Positions 8,806-17,022 of a DNA stretch of 49,655 bases are shown here, in pieces. Position numbers and translations under genes: made by a program. The DNA lies in NCBI GenBank assembly GCA_958417755.1, contig CATZDY010000006.1, forward strand, positions 1 to 49,655, given 5' to 3'. Every line of letters starts with the position of its first letter. The first letter of the stretch is position 1. Under the pieces are notes generated by a model, which did not search any database, was not told where the DNA came from, and saw only the letters and a list, made by a program, of their open reading frames with translations. The stretch comes from an uncultured Peptococcaceae bacterium (GTDB taxonomy: Bacteria > Bacillota > Desulfotomaculia > Desulfotomaculales > Desulfocucumaceae).

Positions 8806-9477
8806 ATGCGATGTATAATCGTCAGTGCTGGTTTTGTGGGTGATTTGGGGTTATTTGCAGGTATGATTGCCCCAGATACCCGGGTGATTTGTGCTGATGG
8901 CGGAGCAAAACATGTGGCGGATTTGGGATTTGTTCCTGATGTAATCATTGGGGATATGGATTCATTAAAACCCCGTTTGTTGTTGGCCCTTACCCGTCAA
9001 GGTTCACGTATCAAGCAGTATCCCACTGCAAAGGATGAGACAGATACAGCCCTGGCCTTGACGGAAGCTTTGGCGGACGCGCCGGATGAAATCATTATTT
9101 TGGGTGCCTTGGGTACTCGATTTGACCATGCATTGGCCAATGTACATTTGTTGCGTATGGCAGCTGAAAAGGGAGTGCAGACCAAAATCATTGATCCCTA
9201 TAACGAAATATCTTTGATTACACCACGGATGCCCGGGGCTTTTAAAGGTTTGCCAGGAGAAGTTTTTTCTTTGCTTCCTTTGACCGAAGAAGTGCAGGGG
9301 ATAACAGTGACTGGTGCCCGATGGCCCCTGGAGGATGATAGCTTTTATATTGGATTGCCCTATGGGGTTAGCAATGAAGTATTGCGGGAGGAAGTAAAGA
9401 TATCGGTAAAATCCGGGTTGTTGTTATTGATTCGAGTGCGGGAAGAAGGGGATATGTTGTGCCGGTGCGGTTCATAG
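8806..9477 (+). CDS. thiN: Thiamine pyrophosphokinase
   Basis: A 223-residue thiamine pyrophosphokinase that transfers pyrophosphate from ATP to thiamine to make the cofactor ThDP. Visible family text includes VICADGGAKHVADLG, FVPDVIIGDMDSL (catalytic acidic loop), QYPTAKDETDTALAL (metal/nucleotide site) and ILGALGTRFDHALANVHLL. The C-terminal thiamine-binding barrel ends ...GVSNEVLREEVKISVKSG. The ATG at 8806 is chosen because GGAG lies eight bases upstream; the 21 residues from an earlier ATG at 8743 have no family similarity. It is often beside ribosome/rsgA genes in Firmicutes but here stands alone downstream of its own promoter. Confidence 0.93.
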   Translation: MRCIIVSAGFVGDLGLFAGMIAPDTRVICADGGAKHVADLGFVPDVIIGDMDSLKPRLLLALTRQGSRIKQYPTAKDETDTALALTEALADAPDEIIILGALGTRFDHALANVHLLRMAAEKGVQTKIIDPYNEISLITPRMPGAFKGLPGEVFSLLPLTEEVQGITVTGARWPLEDDSFYIGLPYGVSNEVLREEVKISVKSGLLLLIRVREEGDMLCRCGS

Positions 9478-9634
9478 TTACGGAAGGCATCGGGGCTTGG
9501 CTTACTTTTGGCCTAGGCAGTCATCATGAGTAGGGATTTTTGGGAATCATGCACAATTCTTTCTTCCCAAAACATATATTGGAATATGTAAAAGGATGAA
9601 AGGGATTGGATACCCTGGAGGGGAGGCTTGACTT

Positions 9635-10096
9635 TTGTTATCTCCCAGTTTGGAAGATTATTTGGAAGAAATTTATCGCTTATCCCAAAGCCAAGAGAGC
9701 ATTCGGGTCAGTGATATTGCCTTACGTCTGGATGTTAGTTTGCCTTCTGTAAGCAATGCTATCCGCCGTTTGGATGAGCAACACTATCTTCGGTATGAGC
9801 GGTATCGGGAAATCGTATTAACGGATAAAGGTCGCTTTTTAGGAAAATTTTTGGTGGAACGAAATGGAATTTTGCGGGAATTTCTGCGGGTTTTGGGTTC
9901 TCAATGCAACATAGACCAAGAGGCAGAAGCCATGGAGCATTACTTGACCTTACCTACCATTAGAGCCATTGAGAGTTTCATTGGCTTTCTTTGGCTGCAT
10001 CCTGACTGTTATCAAAAGTTACAGGAATATCATGCCCAACGACAACAAAAAGGCTTGGGTCTTGTCAATGGGTATGAGGAAAAGGAACCTCTTTGA
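9635..10096 (+). CDS. MntR/DtxR-type metal-dependent regulator
   Basis: A 153-residue regulator with a winged HTH (residues 1-65, SEQ pattern RVSDIALRLDVSLPSVSNA) and a short dimerisation/metal-binding domain, without the SH3-like third domain, so of MntR size. Compared with Bacillus MntR the ligands Asp8 and Glu11 (EDYLEEIY) and the EAEAMEHYL cluster (Glu/Glu/His) are kept, but the position of His77 is Asn in ERNGILREF. It should sense Mn2+, Fe2+ or a related ion, and the changed ligand may alter selectivity (inference). TTG start after GGGGAGG. It converges with holA, the gap being eight bases. Confidence 0.82.
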   Translation: MLSPSLEDYLEEIYRLSQSQESIRVSDIALRLDVSLPSVSNAIRRLDEQHYLRYERYREIVLTDKGRFLGKFLVERNGILREFLRVLGSQCNIDQEAEAMEHYLTLPTIRAIESFIGFLWLHPDCYQKLQEYHAQRQQKGLGLVNGYEEKEPL

Positions 10097-10104
10097 AGAG
10101 CTTG

Positions 10105-11169
10105 TTATGGCCTGGATACTTGGGTTTGCAAGGATTTATTGTTGCCTAAAAGTAAAATAAATTCCTCCATGGCAGCAGGAAAAGTTTGTTGCCCGGTTTT
10201 GATTCGTAAATCCATGGCATGCAAAAGCTGTAAAGCGCATATGGCTTCTGGCATTTCAATGCCTTGGGCTTGGGACTGTATTTTTTTCAGTACAAAGGGA
10301 TGTAATCCTGTGGCAGCAGCCAATTCTTCCGGGGCATAGCCTTTGGTTTGGGCTTCCTTTACTTGTAAAATAAGACGAAACTGTCTGGCTACCATGGCTA
10401 GGATTGCTTGGGGCGATTGTTTGGCCAATAATAAATCACGAATACCCGCCAATGCCTGGAGGGTTTTTTTGTTGCCTATACAATCCACCACTTGGAAGAT
10501 ATTTTCTTCCAGCGGGATGGGCGTCAATTGTTTTACAGCTTCTAAGGTAATGGCTGGCGCATTGGCACTATAGCTGAGTAATTTTTCCAGCTCATTGTGT
10601 AAAGCAGTTAAATGAGGTCCCATTCTGGTAATTAGCATTTCAATTGCAGCAGGCTCTATTTTTTTATGGGCTAAAGTAGCTTGCTTTTGGAGCCATTGGC
10701 GCAATTGGTTGGGCTTTAAAAAGGAAAATTCCATGACCTCACCGTATTTGGACAGAGCCTTGTAGATTTTTTTTCGTTTATCCACTGGATCCGGGGTGAG
10801 AAAGACCAAACAAGTGGAATCCATAGGAGCAGCTAGGTAATGTAACAAAGCATCATCTTTGGAGACCTTGTTTTCTTGGGTTTCTTGTTTGCCAGGGCTT
10901 GCTTTAAATTGAGCCGGGCGGTTGACCACCACCAAACGTTTTTCCCCCAAGAATGGACTGGTATTGGCAGCTGCAATGATGTCCGCTGGGGAGCTGGTTT
11001 CTCCATCCAATTGAACATAATTAAACTCCCAGCTGTTTTCTGCCAATATATTGGCGCGCAGTGCCTCCAGGGCCTTTGCCTTAATATATTCCTCTGGTCC
11101 ATGGAATAAATAAAGGGGGGCGAATACATGGTTTTTGAAATTTTGCAATAAAGCGTTATACTGTTTCAT
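10105..11169 (-). CDS. holA: DNA polymerase III subunit delta
   Basis: A 354-residue clamp-loader delta subunit, which opens the sliding clamp during loading. The N-terminal AAA+-like region begins LLQNFKNHVFAPLYLFHGPE, with EYIKAKALEALR, the SPFLGEKRLVVVNRP segment (about 70-85) and LVFLTPDPVDKRKKIYKAL (about 120-140); the C-terminal collar contains IFQVVDCIGNKKTLQAL and LLAKQSPQAILAMVARQFRL. Length is normal. It lies upstream to downstream as rpsT then holA on the minus strand, with a terminator between them, so the two are not strictly co-transcribed. The holA/rpsT pairing is ancestral in Firmicutes. Confidence 0.94.
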   Translation of the reverse strand: MKQYNALLQNFKNHVFAPLYLFHGPEEYIKAKALEALRANILAENSWEFNYVQLDGETSSPADIIAAANTSPFLGEKRLVVVNRPAQFKASPGKQETQENKVSKDDALLHYLAAPMDSTCLVFLTPDPVDKRKKIYKALSKYGEVMEFSFLKPNQLRQWLQKQATLAHKKIEPAAIEMLITRMGPHLTALHNELEKLLSYSANAPAITLEAVKQLTPIPLEENIFQVVDCIGNKKTLQALAGIRDLLLAKQSPQAILAMVARQFRLILQVKEAQTKGYAPEELAAATGLHPFVLKKIQSQAQGIEMPEAICALQLLHAMDLRIKTGQQTFPAAMEEFILLLGNNKSLQTQVSRP

Positions 11170-11214
11170 TCCACTGTGATTCCTTTATTTTTTCTTAATC
11201 CATATGTTTGCAAT

Positions 11215-11242
11215 ACAAAAACACCACCCTTCGGGGGTGGCG
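11215..11242 (-). terminator. Terminator after rpsT
   Basis: On the minus strand CGCCACCC (11242-11235) pairs with GGGTGGTG (11229-11222), loop CCGAA, followed by TTTTTG. Confidence 0.85.
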
Positions 11243-11247
11243 TCTGG

Positions 11248-11526
11248 TTAGCCCATCATGGTTTTATTAAAGCGTCGGGTCAGGCGGGATTTCTTCCGGG
11301 CAGCTGTATTTTTATGTAAAATGCCTTTTGTAACAGCCTTGTCCAGAGCTACTGTGGCGTTTTTTAACCTCACCTGGGCTTCTTCTTTATTAGAAGCAGC
11401 CATGGCTTCATCAAACCGACGAATGGTACTGCGCAGCGCTGATTTTAACCGGGAGTTCCGGAGGGTTCTTTTTTGAATGGTCGTAACTCTTTTGGCTGCG
11501 GATTTAATATTTGGCAAAATCTTCAC
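11248..11526 (-). CDS. rpsT: 30S ribosomal protein S20
   Basis: A 92-residue, strongly basic three-helix protein that binds 16S rRNA early in small-subunit assembly. Typical text: LPNIKSAAKRV, RTLRNSRLKSALRSTIRRF, KGILHKNTAARKKSRL. The ATG at 11526 has GGGAGGTGA six to seven bases upstream. Followed by a strong terminator. In Bacillus the neighbour on the other side is gpr (spore protease); that gene is not found here. Confidence 0.97.
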   Translation of the reverse strand: MKILPNIKSAAKRVTTIQKRTLRNSRLKSALRSTIRRFDEAMAASNKEEAQVRLKNATVALDKAVTKGILHKNTAARKKSRLTRRFNKTMMG

Positions 11527-11688
11527 CTCCCAATGCCCTTCATTGTACCATGAGAAGGAAAAAAAAGCAACAGCCTAATGGTTAAGACTATTCCTTTCTA
11601 TATTATGGGTATCTGATAAAAGTATTTGCATAGGAGCGGGTTATTCTGTGAATGATCAATAATAGCGAAAAAGATGGGGGGTGATTGG

Positions 11689-12027
11689 ATGAATTGGATA
11701 GGTGCAATTGTACGTTTTGTGGTATCAGCATTGGTATTGATGCTGGTGAGCTGGATATCCCCAGGGTTTGTAGTCCATGGGGGCATTACCGGCGCCTTGA
11801 TCGCAGCAGCTGTAATCGCTGTCTTAGGATTTGTGGCTGAAGCTTTGATGGGCAATAAGCTGTCAGCTAACGGCAAAGGTGTGGTTGGTTTTATTACTGC
11901 TGCAGTGGTGATTTATTTGGCTCAGTTCATCATACCAAACCTATTAAGTGTGAGCATTTTAGGCGCTTTGATTGCAGCCTTTATCATTGGACTTATTGAT
12001 GCTGTGGTACCCACATTTTTGCGATAA
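11689..12027 (+). CDS. Phage-holin-like small membrane protein (YvlD family)
   Basis: A 112-residue membrane protein with about four hydrophobic segments (residues 4-24, 30-52, 60-80, 88-108), small charged loops and the pattern SWISPGFVVHGGITGALIAA. It resembles the YvlD/phage-holin-4 superfamily of uncharacterised membrane proteins. These are chromosomal and not evidence of a prophage. The ATG at 11689 follows GGGGGGTGA. No partner genes adjoin it. Role unknown, possibly envelope stress. Confidence 0.65.
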   Translation: MNWIGAIVRFVVSALVLMLVSWISPGFVVHGGITGALIAAAVIAVLGFVAEALMGNKLSANGKGVVGFITAAVVIYLAQFIIPNLLSVSILGALIAAFIIGLIDAVVPTFLR

Positions 12028-12379
12028 GCTATATGTATACAAGAAGGAAAGAAATCCATCCCTAAAACCAGATTTGGTATGACAACATCTTGTATAGGGT
12101 GGAAGATAGGTGATAGATTTTTATCCAATGTGCTTCGAGGTGGAGGTTACATAGGTAGTCGTTTTGAGCAAATGTAGCAATGTCTTAAAACCCAATTATC
12201 CTGTTGCTTGCCTCTCCTCGATGCCAGGATAAAAATATTTCTTTGTAATAAGGATTGGGAATGAAAATGATGTATTGCGAAAACTAACTGAAAAAGGATA
12301 AAATAACGAGAATAACAAGCAAGACATGCTAATAAATCTATGCAAAAAAAAATTTGATTTGTTATTCATGGGGTTTTGT
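12028..12379. other. Intergenic region, little recognised
   Basis: Apart from a hairpin TTATCCTG/CAGGATAA (12196-12203 with 12235-12242), followed by AAATATTTC, I see no gene or known RNA. I looked for a preQ1 riboswitch because of the downstream transporter and found no matching core. Confidence 0.5.
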
Positions 12380-13006
12380 ATGATAAAAACGAATAACCAT
12401 TTGATTTTACTCAATTGTATTTTTGTTACTTCCTTGGTGATTGCCAATATCATTGCTGGGAAGGTAGTTAGTTTTTGGGGTTTGGTTGTTCCTGCTTCCA
12501 TTGTAGCCTATCCCATTACATTTTTGATTACAGATGTGATTGGGGAATTATGGGGCAAACAGCAGGCCAATCAAACAGTGCAAATGGGTGTTATATGCCA
12601 ATTAGTCAGTTTATGTTTAATTGGGGGCGCCATGGCCTTGCCCATCGCGCCCTTTGCGCAAGATTTTCAGGGGAATTTTACTGAAGTATTGGGTCAGTCA
12701 TTTCGGATGGTAGCTGCTTCTTTATTGGCTTATCTGGTTGCCCAATTCAATGATGTTTTTATTTTTCATCACCTAAAAAAGAGATTTGCAGGAAAACATA
12801 AATGGCTTAGAAATAATGTAAGCACAATGACCAGTCAAATGATTGATACTATATTATTTATTACAGTAGCCTTTTGGGGGATTGTGCCGAATCTCTTTAT
12901 GATGATAATTTCACAATATATCATCAAGTTTGTCATTGCTTTACTGGATACCCCAATTTTTTATCTGGTCACAAGGTCTTCTCCCAAACAGCATGACAGG
13001 GGATAA
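12380..13006 (+). CDS. Queuosine precursor transporter (YhhQ/QPTR family)
   Basis: A 208-residue integral membrane protein with about six helices. Typical text for the family: IFVTSLVIANIIAGKVVSFW, PITFLITDVIGELWGK (helix 2-3 signature), YLVAQFNDVFIFHHLK and TMTSQMIDTILFITVAFWG. Members import queuosine precursors (preQ0/preQ1 or queuine) for tRNA modification. The ATG at 12380 is preferred, with GGGG about ten bases upstream; longer starts at 12326 or 12368 lack a ribosome site. No queuosine biosynthesis genes lie nearby, which fits a salvage role. Confidence 0.85.
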   Translation: MIKTNNHLILLNCIFVTSLVIANIIAGKVVSFWGLVVPASIVAYPITFLITDVIGELWGKQQANQTVQMGVICQLVSLCLIGGAMALPIAPFAQDFQGNFTEVLGQSFRMVAASLLAYLVAQFNDVFIFHHLKKRFAGKHKWLRNNVSTMTSQMIDTILFITVAFWGIVPNLFMMIISQYIIKFVIALLDTPIFYLVTRSSPKQHDRG

Positions 13007-13284
13007 AAGGAACAAATTCTTGATACAAGCCCATCATAAAAAGGAAGGCAGTTGCCAGCCATGTGTTTAAAATCAGGAAATGAGTGGCTTTCGGATTTAT
13101 ACCTTAAGCAGAAAGGGTTTACTGTTTGTAGTTGAACTAAAGAACATTGGTAATAAGTTAAATCGCAATTTTAGCGTGGTTTTATATGCAAAAAATCTTG
13201 TTAAATCAAGGTGTATCTTATTGGGTGTAAGGCGTACTTGTTTTAGTGGAAAAGCCATTTCTGCTGCACATGAAAATGCCTAGG

Positions 13285-13475
13285 AATAAGGTGAGATTGG
13301 TTCCCGCATAGGGACTTGCGAAACGTTAGAAGCCCCATTTTCGGGGGCATACGATAAAAAACAGGCCCCCACGGTTTTTAGACCGTAGAGGCCCATCTTA
13401 CAAGGCATATGTTTCGCATAAGACCTTTCGAGCTTATTGTCAGGCCATTGCCCTGGCCTCGGTTTTTCGAAAATG
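13285..13475. ncRNA. Unidentified structured RNA candidate (6S-like rod architecture)
   Basis: Within a 650-bp gap without genes (13007-13656), paired segments nest around one axis. AATAAG (13285) pairs with CTTATT (13432). TGCGAAAC pairs with GTTTCGCA (about 13317 with 13411). Inside are the hairpins GCCCC/GGGGC and GGCC-ACGGT/ACCGT-GGCC (about 13363-13392). The outer pair, a bubble and a long apical arm recall 6S RNA. The strand is unsettled: a hairpin AGGCCA/TGGCCT followed by TTTTT (13442-13467) would end a plus-strand RNA, whereas TTCCAC-17 bp-TAAAAT upstream would start a minus-strand one. I could not match it to a specific known family. Confidence 0.45.
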
Positions 13476-13656
13476 TGATATTATGATTTTAGCAGCAGGC
13501 TGGTAGATGTGGAATGTGAGAAAATGTTCAGTTCATGGGGGTTTACAGGGGCCTGTGGGGAAATTATTTTTCATTTACCTCCTGCTAAAGTGATTTAAGA
13601 AATAAAAAAACCTTTTTTGCTGGTGAGATTATACGTCAATTGGTAGAGGAAAGAGA

Positions 13657-14634
13657 TTATAAAGTAGCGTGAAAACGCTGGAGTACCCTACTGATAGGGG
13701 TGGCATAGGTAATGCGATTGGAGCCAGCGAAAAGAAGCCCCACAGCTTTTTTCCCTGCTGCCGTGGTGATGAGGGAGCCGCTATCACCATTATCGCTCAT
13801 GGGTGTTGTGGCAAATTGTTCCTCAAAGATATAAGCCCTCTCACCATCTTCCAAATAAAAGGTATTGTGAATGGATATAATACGGCCCCGGGTGGTTCCG
13901 GTGCTTCTACCACTTTTGGCTACAAACATGCCGGGGCGGGGTTCTGTATAGCCTTGCACAAATCCCAATCCCAGGATTTTATTTTGCACATTGGCAGGAT
14001 CCAAGGGAATAGCCACAGCTGCGTCCATTACATTGGGAATAGGCTTTTTCCCTTTGCGATAATCCGCTGGGCTGATCCAGTTATAGGGATTGAAATCATA
14101 GAGCTGGGCCAGAATATCGTTTTTGCCACCTCCATCATAAGGCCCTGGTTGCATAATGGGATCCCCTACATAGGCCAGGTCGTCTTTGCCATCCGAACCA
14201 TTGGCCAAAATGTGGTTATTGCTTAGTAATGCAATGCCTTGGGGGAAATCACCCTGGATAATTGCTCCCAAGGTTCCAGCAGTAATTTGATAATGCCCTA
14301 TGCTGATACCTGGTACGGCGGGACGTACTTTGTTTTTGCGCAGTTCTACAACAGGTTCTTTCTTTGTTTGCGGCCTTAAGGGCAGGCAAAACCCTTGAAA
14401 AGTGATTTTACCCACTTCAATGACATCTGTGGGGGTATTGCTCAAAAAAGTAGGAATGGTTTCGCTGCGGGAAAGCAATGCTCTGTCTTGTTTTTTTTCA
14501 ACCCCAATGATCAGTGACATTTGTCCTGTGTAAGTATTGTTACAGATTTTAGGTCCAATGCCAATGGATACAACCCCTGGAAGATCCAAAAGATGAAACT
14601 TGTTTTCATTTAAAGTGGCCAGCAATTGATACAT
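13657..14634 (-). CDS. Trypsin-like serine protease (chymotrypsin fold, Nal1-like)
   Basis: A 325-residue protein with a chymotrypsin-type triad: His141 in LLSNNHILAN, Asp204 in NVMDAAVAI, Ser285 in DNGDSGSLI. A domain of about 100 residues precedes it (LPGVVSIGIGPK...). The ATG at 14634 with AAGGTGATAAC before it is preferred; upstream frame to 14964 is AT-rich and unlike protein. No signal peptide is visible, so it may be cytoplasmic, or exported by another route. It faces away from the 5'-nucleotidase gene. Substrate unknown. Confidence 0.75.
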   Translation of the reverse strand: MYQLLATLNENKFHLLDLPGVVSIGIGPKICNNTYTGQMSLIIGVEKKQDRALLSRSETIPTFLSNTPTDVIEVGKITFQGFCLPLRPQTKKEPVVELRKNKVRPAVPGISIGHYQITAGTLGAIIQGDFPQGIALLSNNHILANGSDGKDDLAYVGDPIMQPGPYDGGGKNDILAQLYDFNPYNWISPADYRKGKKPIPNVMDAAVAIPLDPANVQNKILGLGFVQGYTEPRPGMFVAKSGRSTGTTRGRIISIHNTFYLEDGERAYIFEEQFATTPMSDNGDSGSLITTAAGKKAVGLLFAGSNRITYATPISRVLQRFHATL

Positions 14635-14979
14635 GTTATCACCTTGCTTTTTTATCGTTACCCAACAATGGGATCCGGATTTGGAAAACATAAAAACAAA
14701 CCAAGGAACATAGTTGGTAGAAAGAAAGGAGCTCAATTGCGGACAATCATTTAGCGAGAAATGATGGTATAAATGGTTTGATTTTGTATTATATGCAAGG
14801 GGTGTATTTCGGTGCGTAGGCAACCATAAACGAAGATTGAAATGATAGGGAAAATAAAACTGTTCCCAAAGGATCAATATTGGTTGGGATAGGAATATGG
14901 CATATTCCATGTATTTGAGAAGGAATATTAAATATGCATAGAAAATAACGAATTGGTTGAACAATAAGGGGGATTTTAA

Positions 14980-16659
14980 ATGAAACGTTTTTTAGGACTT
15001 GTACTGGTATTGATTTTGTGTTTAGGCACTTTTGTTCCAGGGTTTTTATCCCAAGAGGCTTGGGCAGCAGAAGAACAGGTGATTACTATTTTTCATACCA
15101 ATGATCAACATGGCCGTATGATACAGGATAATAACAACGGGGTGATTGGTATTGATACAGTGGCTGCCATTCACAAGAGCGTACCCCACAGCCTATTGGT
15201 GGATGCCGGGGATGTGCTGCATGGCTTGCCCTTTGCTACATTAAATAAAGGGGCTGATGTCATTGCTTTGATGAATCAAGCTGGGTATGCTTATATGGTA
15301 ACCGGAAACCATGATTTTAATTATGGATATGCCCGTTTATTGACTTTGCGCCAGCAAGCGGATTTTAAAATTCTTACCTCCAATGTAAAAAAAGATGGAG
15401 CAGTGTTGTTGGATAATATGGATATCCAGGACATAGAAGGAGTTAAGGTTGGCTTCTTTGGGTTGGCCTTGGAAAAGACAGGGAACATTACTATGCCAGA
15501 TTATGTCCGGGGCCTTACCTTTGAAGATGCGGTGGCTACAGCTAAAGATTGTATACAAGATTTAAAAGCCCAAGGTGCCCAGGTCATTGTGGCCATTACC
15601 CATTTGGGAGTGGAGCCCAATGGGGGTACTACATCTCCGGATTTGGCCCAACAAGCCCCGGGAATTGATGTGATTGTGGATGGGCATAGCCATACCCCTT
15701 TACCCCAGGGGATGATGGTGGGCCATACTTTGATTGCCCAAGCAGGGAATTATGAGCAGTATGTAGGGCAGGTGACCCTTGGCTTGGAAGATGGCAAAGT
15801 TGTTTCCAAAACTGCCAAGCTGATTGATGCCAGGGAGGCAAAGGCCTATCAGCCGGACAAAGAGGTAGCTGATGGTATAGTAGCCATTGAGTCCGGTCAG
15901 CTTCCTGTTCTAGAAACAAAGATTGGTGTTGCTAACGTAACCTTATCCAGTGAGCGGGCGCCTGGGGTACGGACCCAAGAAATGCCTTTAGGCACCTTGG
16001 TGGCAGAGGCTTATCGTCAGTCTGCGGGAGCAGAAATTGCCATTGCCAATGGGGGGGATATTCGGGAGGATTTAAAAGCTGGGGATATTACCAAGGGTGA
16101 AGTGATTTCCATTTTACCATTTGGAAATAATCTGCAAGTAAAACTGGTGACTCCAGCCATTCTGAAAGCAGCCTTGGAAAACGGGGTGAGCGGGATTGTC
16201 CTAAATGCCCAGGGCAAAATAGATCAAGAAAAATCAGCCCAGGGAAGGTTTCCCCAAATTGCTGGATTTCAATTTACTTATGATCCCCAGCGCCCTGTGG
16301 GAGAGCGGGTGCTGGCCATGGTGTTGGATAATGGGAAATCTTTAGCCTTGGATGATAGCAAAACCCAAATCACCCTAGCTGGATCCAATTATGTCATGAG
16401 TGGCGGTGATTATTACACCATGCTGGGAGAACTGCCGGTATATCGGGAATTAGGAGCAGCGGACGAAGCCTTTGCTACATATCTTGCGGCCCATTCACCG
16501 GTTTTAGCCCCAGCCATAGGAAGGATTCAGGTGACTATAGATAGCTTGCAGCCCGCGGGGACAGTTCCTACCAGGGATGTAATGGCCTTGGGTTTTTTAG
16601 CTGCCATACAAAACTGCAGTATCATATCCCAAGGGCTTTCTTATCATACAGCATTATAG
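14980..16659 (+). CDS. Secreted 5'-nucleotidase/2',3'-cyclic phosphodiesterase family protein
   Basis: A 559-residue exported metallophosphoesterase. Signal peptide at residues 1-29 (MKRFLGLVLVLILCLG..., cleavage likely after AWA). The two-metal catalytic domain has IFHTNDQHGR, LVDAGDVLHG, TGNHDFNYGY, ITHLG and VDGHSHTPL. The C-terminal substrate domain has NGGDIREDLKAGDIT and SNYVMSGGDYYTML. It likely removes phosphate from extracellular nucleotides for salvage. ATG follows AAGGGGGATTTTAA. No LPXTG or SLH anchor is visible in the C-terminus. Monocistronic with a terminator at 16721. Confidence 0.92.
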   Translation: MKRFLGLVLVLILCLGTFVPGFLSQEAWAAEEQVITIFHTNDQHGRMIQDNNNGVIGIDTVAAIHKSVPHSLLVDAGDVLHGLPFATLNKGADVIALMNQAGYAYMVTGNHDFNYGYARLLTLRQQADFKILTSNVKKDGAVLLDNMDIQDIEGVKVGFFGLALEKTGNITMPDYVRGLTFEDAVATAKDCIQDLKAQGAQVIVAITHLGVEPNGGTTSPDLAQQAPGIDVIVDGHSHTPLPQGMMVGHTLIAQAGNYEQYVGQVTLGLEDGKVVSKTAKLIDAREAKAYQPDKEVADGIVAIESGQLPVLETKIGVANVTLSSERAPGVRTQEMPLGTLVAEAYRQSAGAEIAIANGGDIREDLKAGDITKGEVISILPFGNNLQVKLVTPAILKAALENGVSGIVLNAQGKIDQEKSAQGRFPQIAGFQFTYDPQRPVGERVLAMVLDNGKSLALDDSKTQITLAGSNYVMSGGDYYTMLGELPVYRELGAADEAFATYLAAHSPVLAPAIGRIQVTIDSLQPAGTVPTRDVMALGFLAAIQNCSIISQGLSYHTAL

Positions 16660-16720
16660 TGTAAATATATGTGCTATATAATCAGTGGGGGAAGATAAAC
16701 ATTGAACATGGTGAAGTTGT

Positions 16721-16758
16721 AGGACATCGGGATTGCTTTATATCCGGTGTCCTTTTTA
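16721..16758 (+). terminator. Terminator after the 5'-nucleotidase gene
   Basis: AGGACATCGGG pairs with TCCGGTGTCCT (16721-16731 with 16743-16753, wobble pairs included), followed by TTTTA. The remaining gap up to 16966 shows nothing else. Confidence 0.8.
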
Positions 16759-16966
16759 TTGCAGAATTTCGGTCTTGGCTTTCAATTGTTGTTTTTAAAG
16801 ATTATGCTGAGGGGAAATTTTTTAAATAATGAATTTGTATTGGAAAGTGGTTTTTGGCAAAACAATCGCATTTAGAAAGCAAAATCAATGATAGGGCAAA
16901 AGGAGCTGAGGAGCTTTTATTGAAGGATGTTCGGCTTTTTTATTCAGATTTACATTTTTATATGTC

Positions 16967-16996
16967 TTCATATCAAGATAAAGGAAGGCATACAAT
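16967..16996 (+). promoter_or_regulatory. Sigma-E-type sporulation promoter for spoIIP
   Basis: TTCATATC (16967-16974), a 14-bp spacer and CATACAAT (16989-16996) match the mother-cell sigma-E consensus. In Bacillus spoIIP is also expressed from a sigma-E promoter. Transcription would begin near 17004, which rules out the upstream start codon at 16927. Confidence 0.75.
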
Positions 16997-17022
16997 GGAT
17001 TAGAACGGAAGGAAGTGATGGT

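Noticed and set aside
11689..12027. Prophage remnant suggested by the holin-like protein
   Set aside because: No other phage genes lie nearby, and this family is common as chromosomal YvlD-like proteins.
12028..12379. preQ1 riboswitch before the queuosine-precursor transporter
   Set aside because: The characteristic core and A-rich tail before a ribosome site were not found.
13080..13283. 67-residue plus-strand frame
   Set aside because: No ribosome site or recognisable family, and it runs up to the structured RNA candidate.
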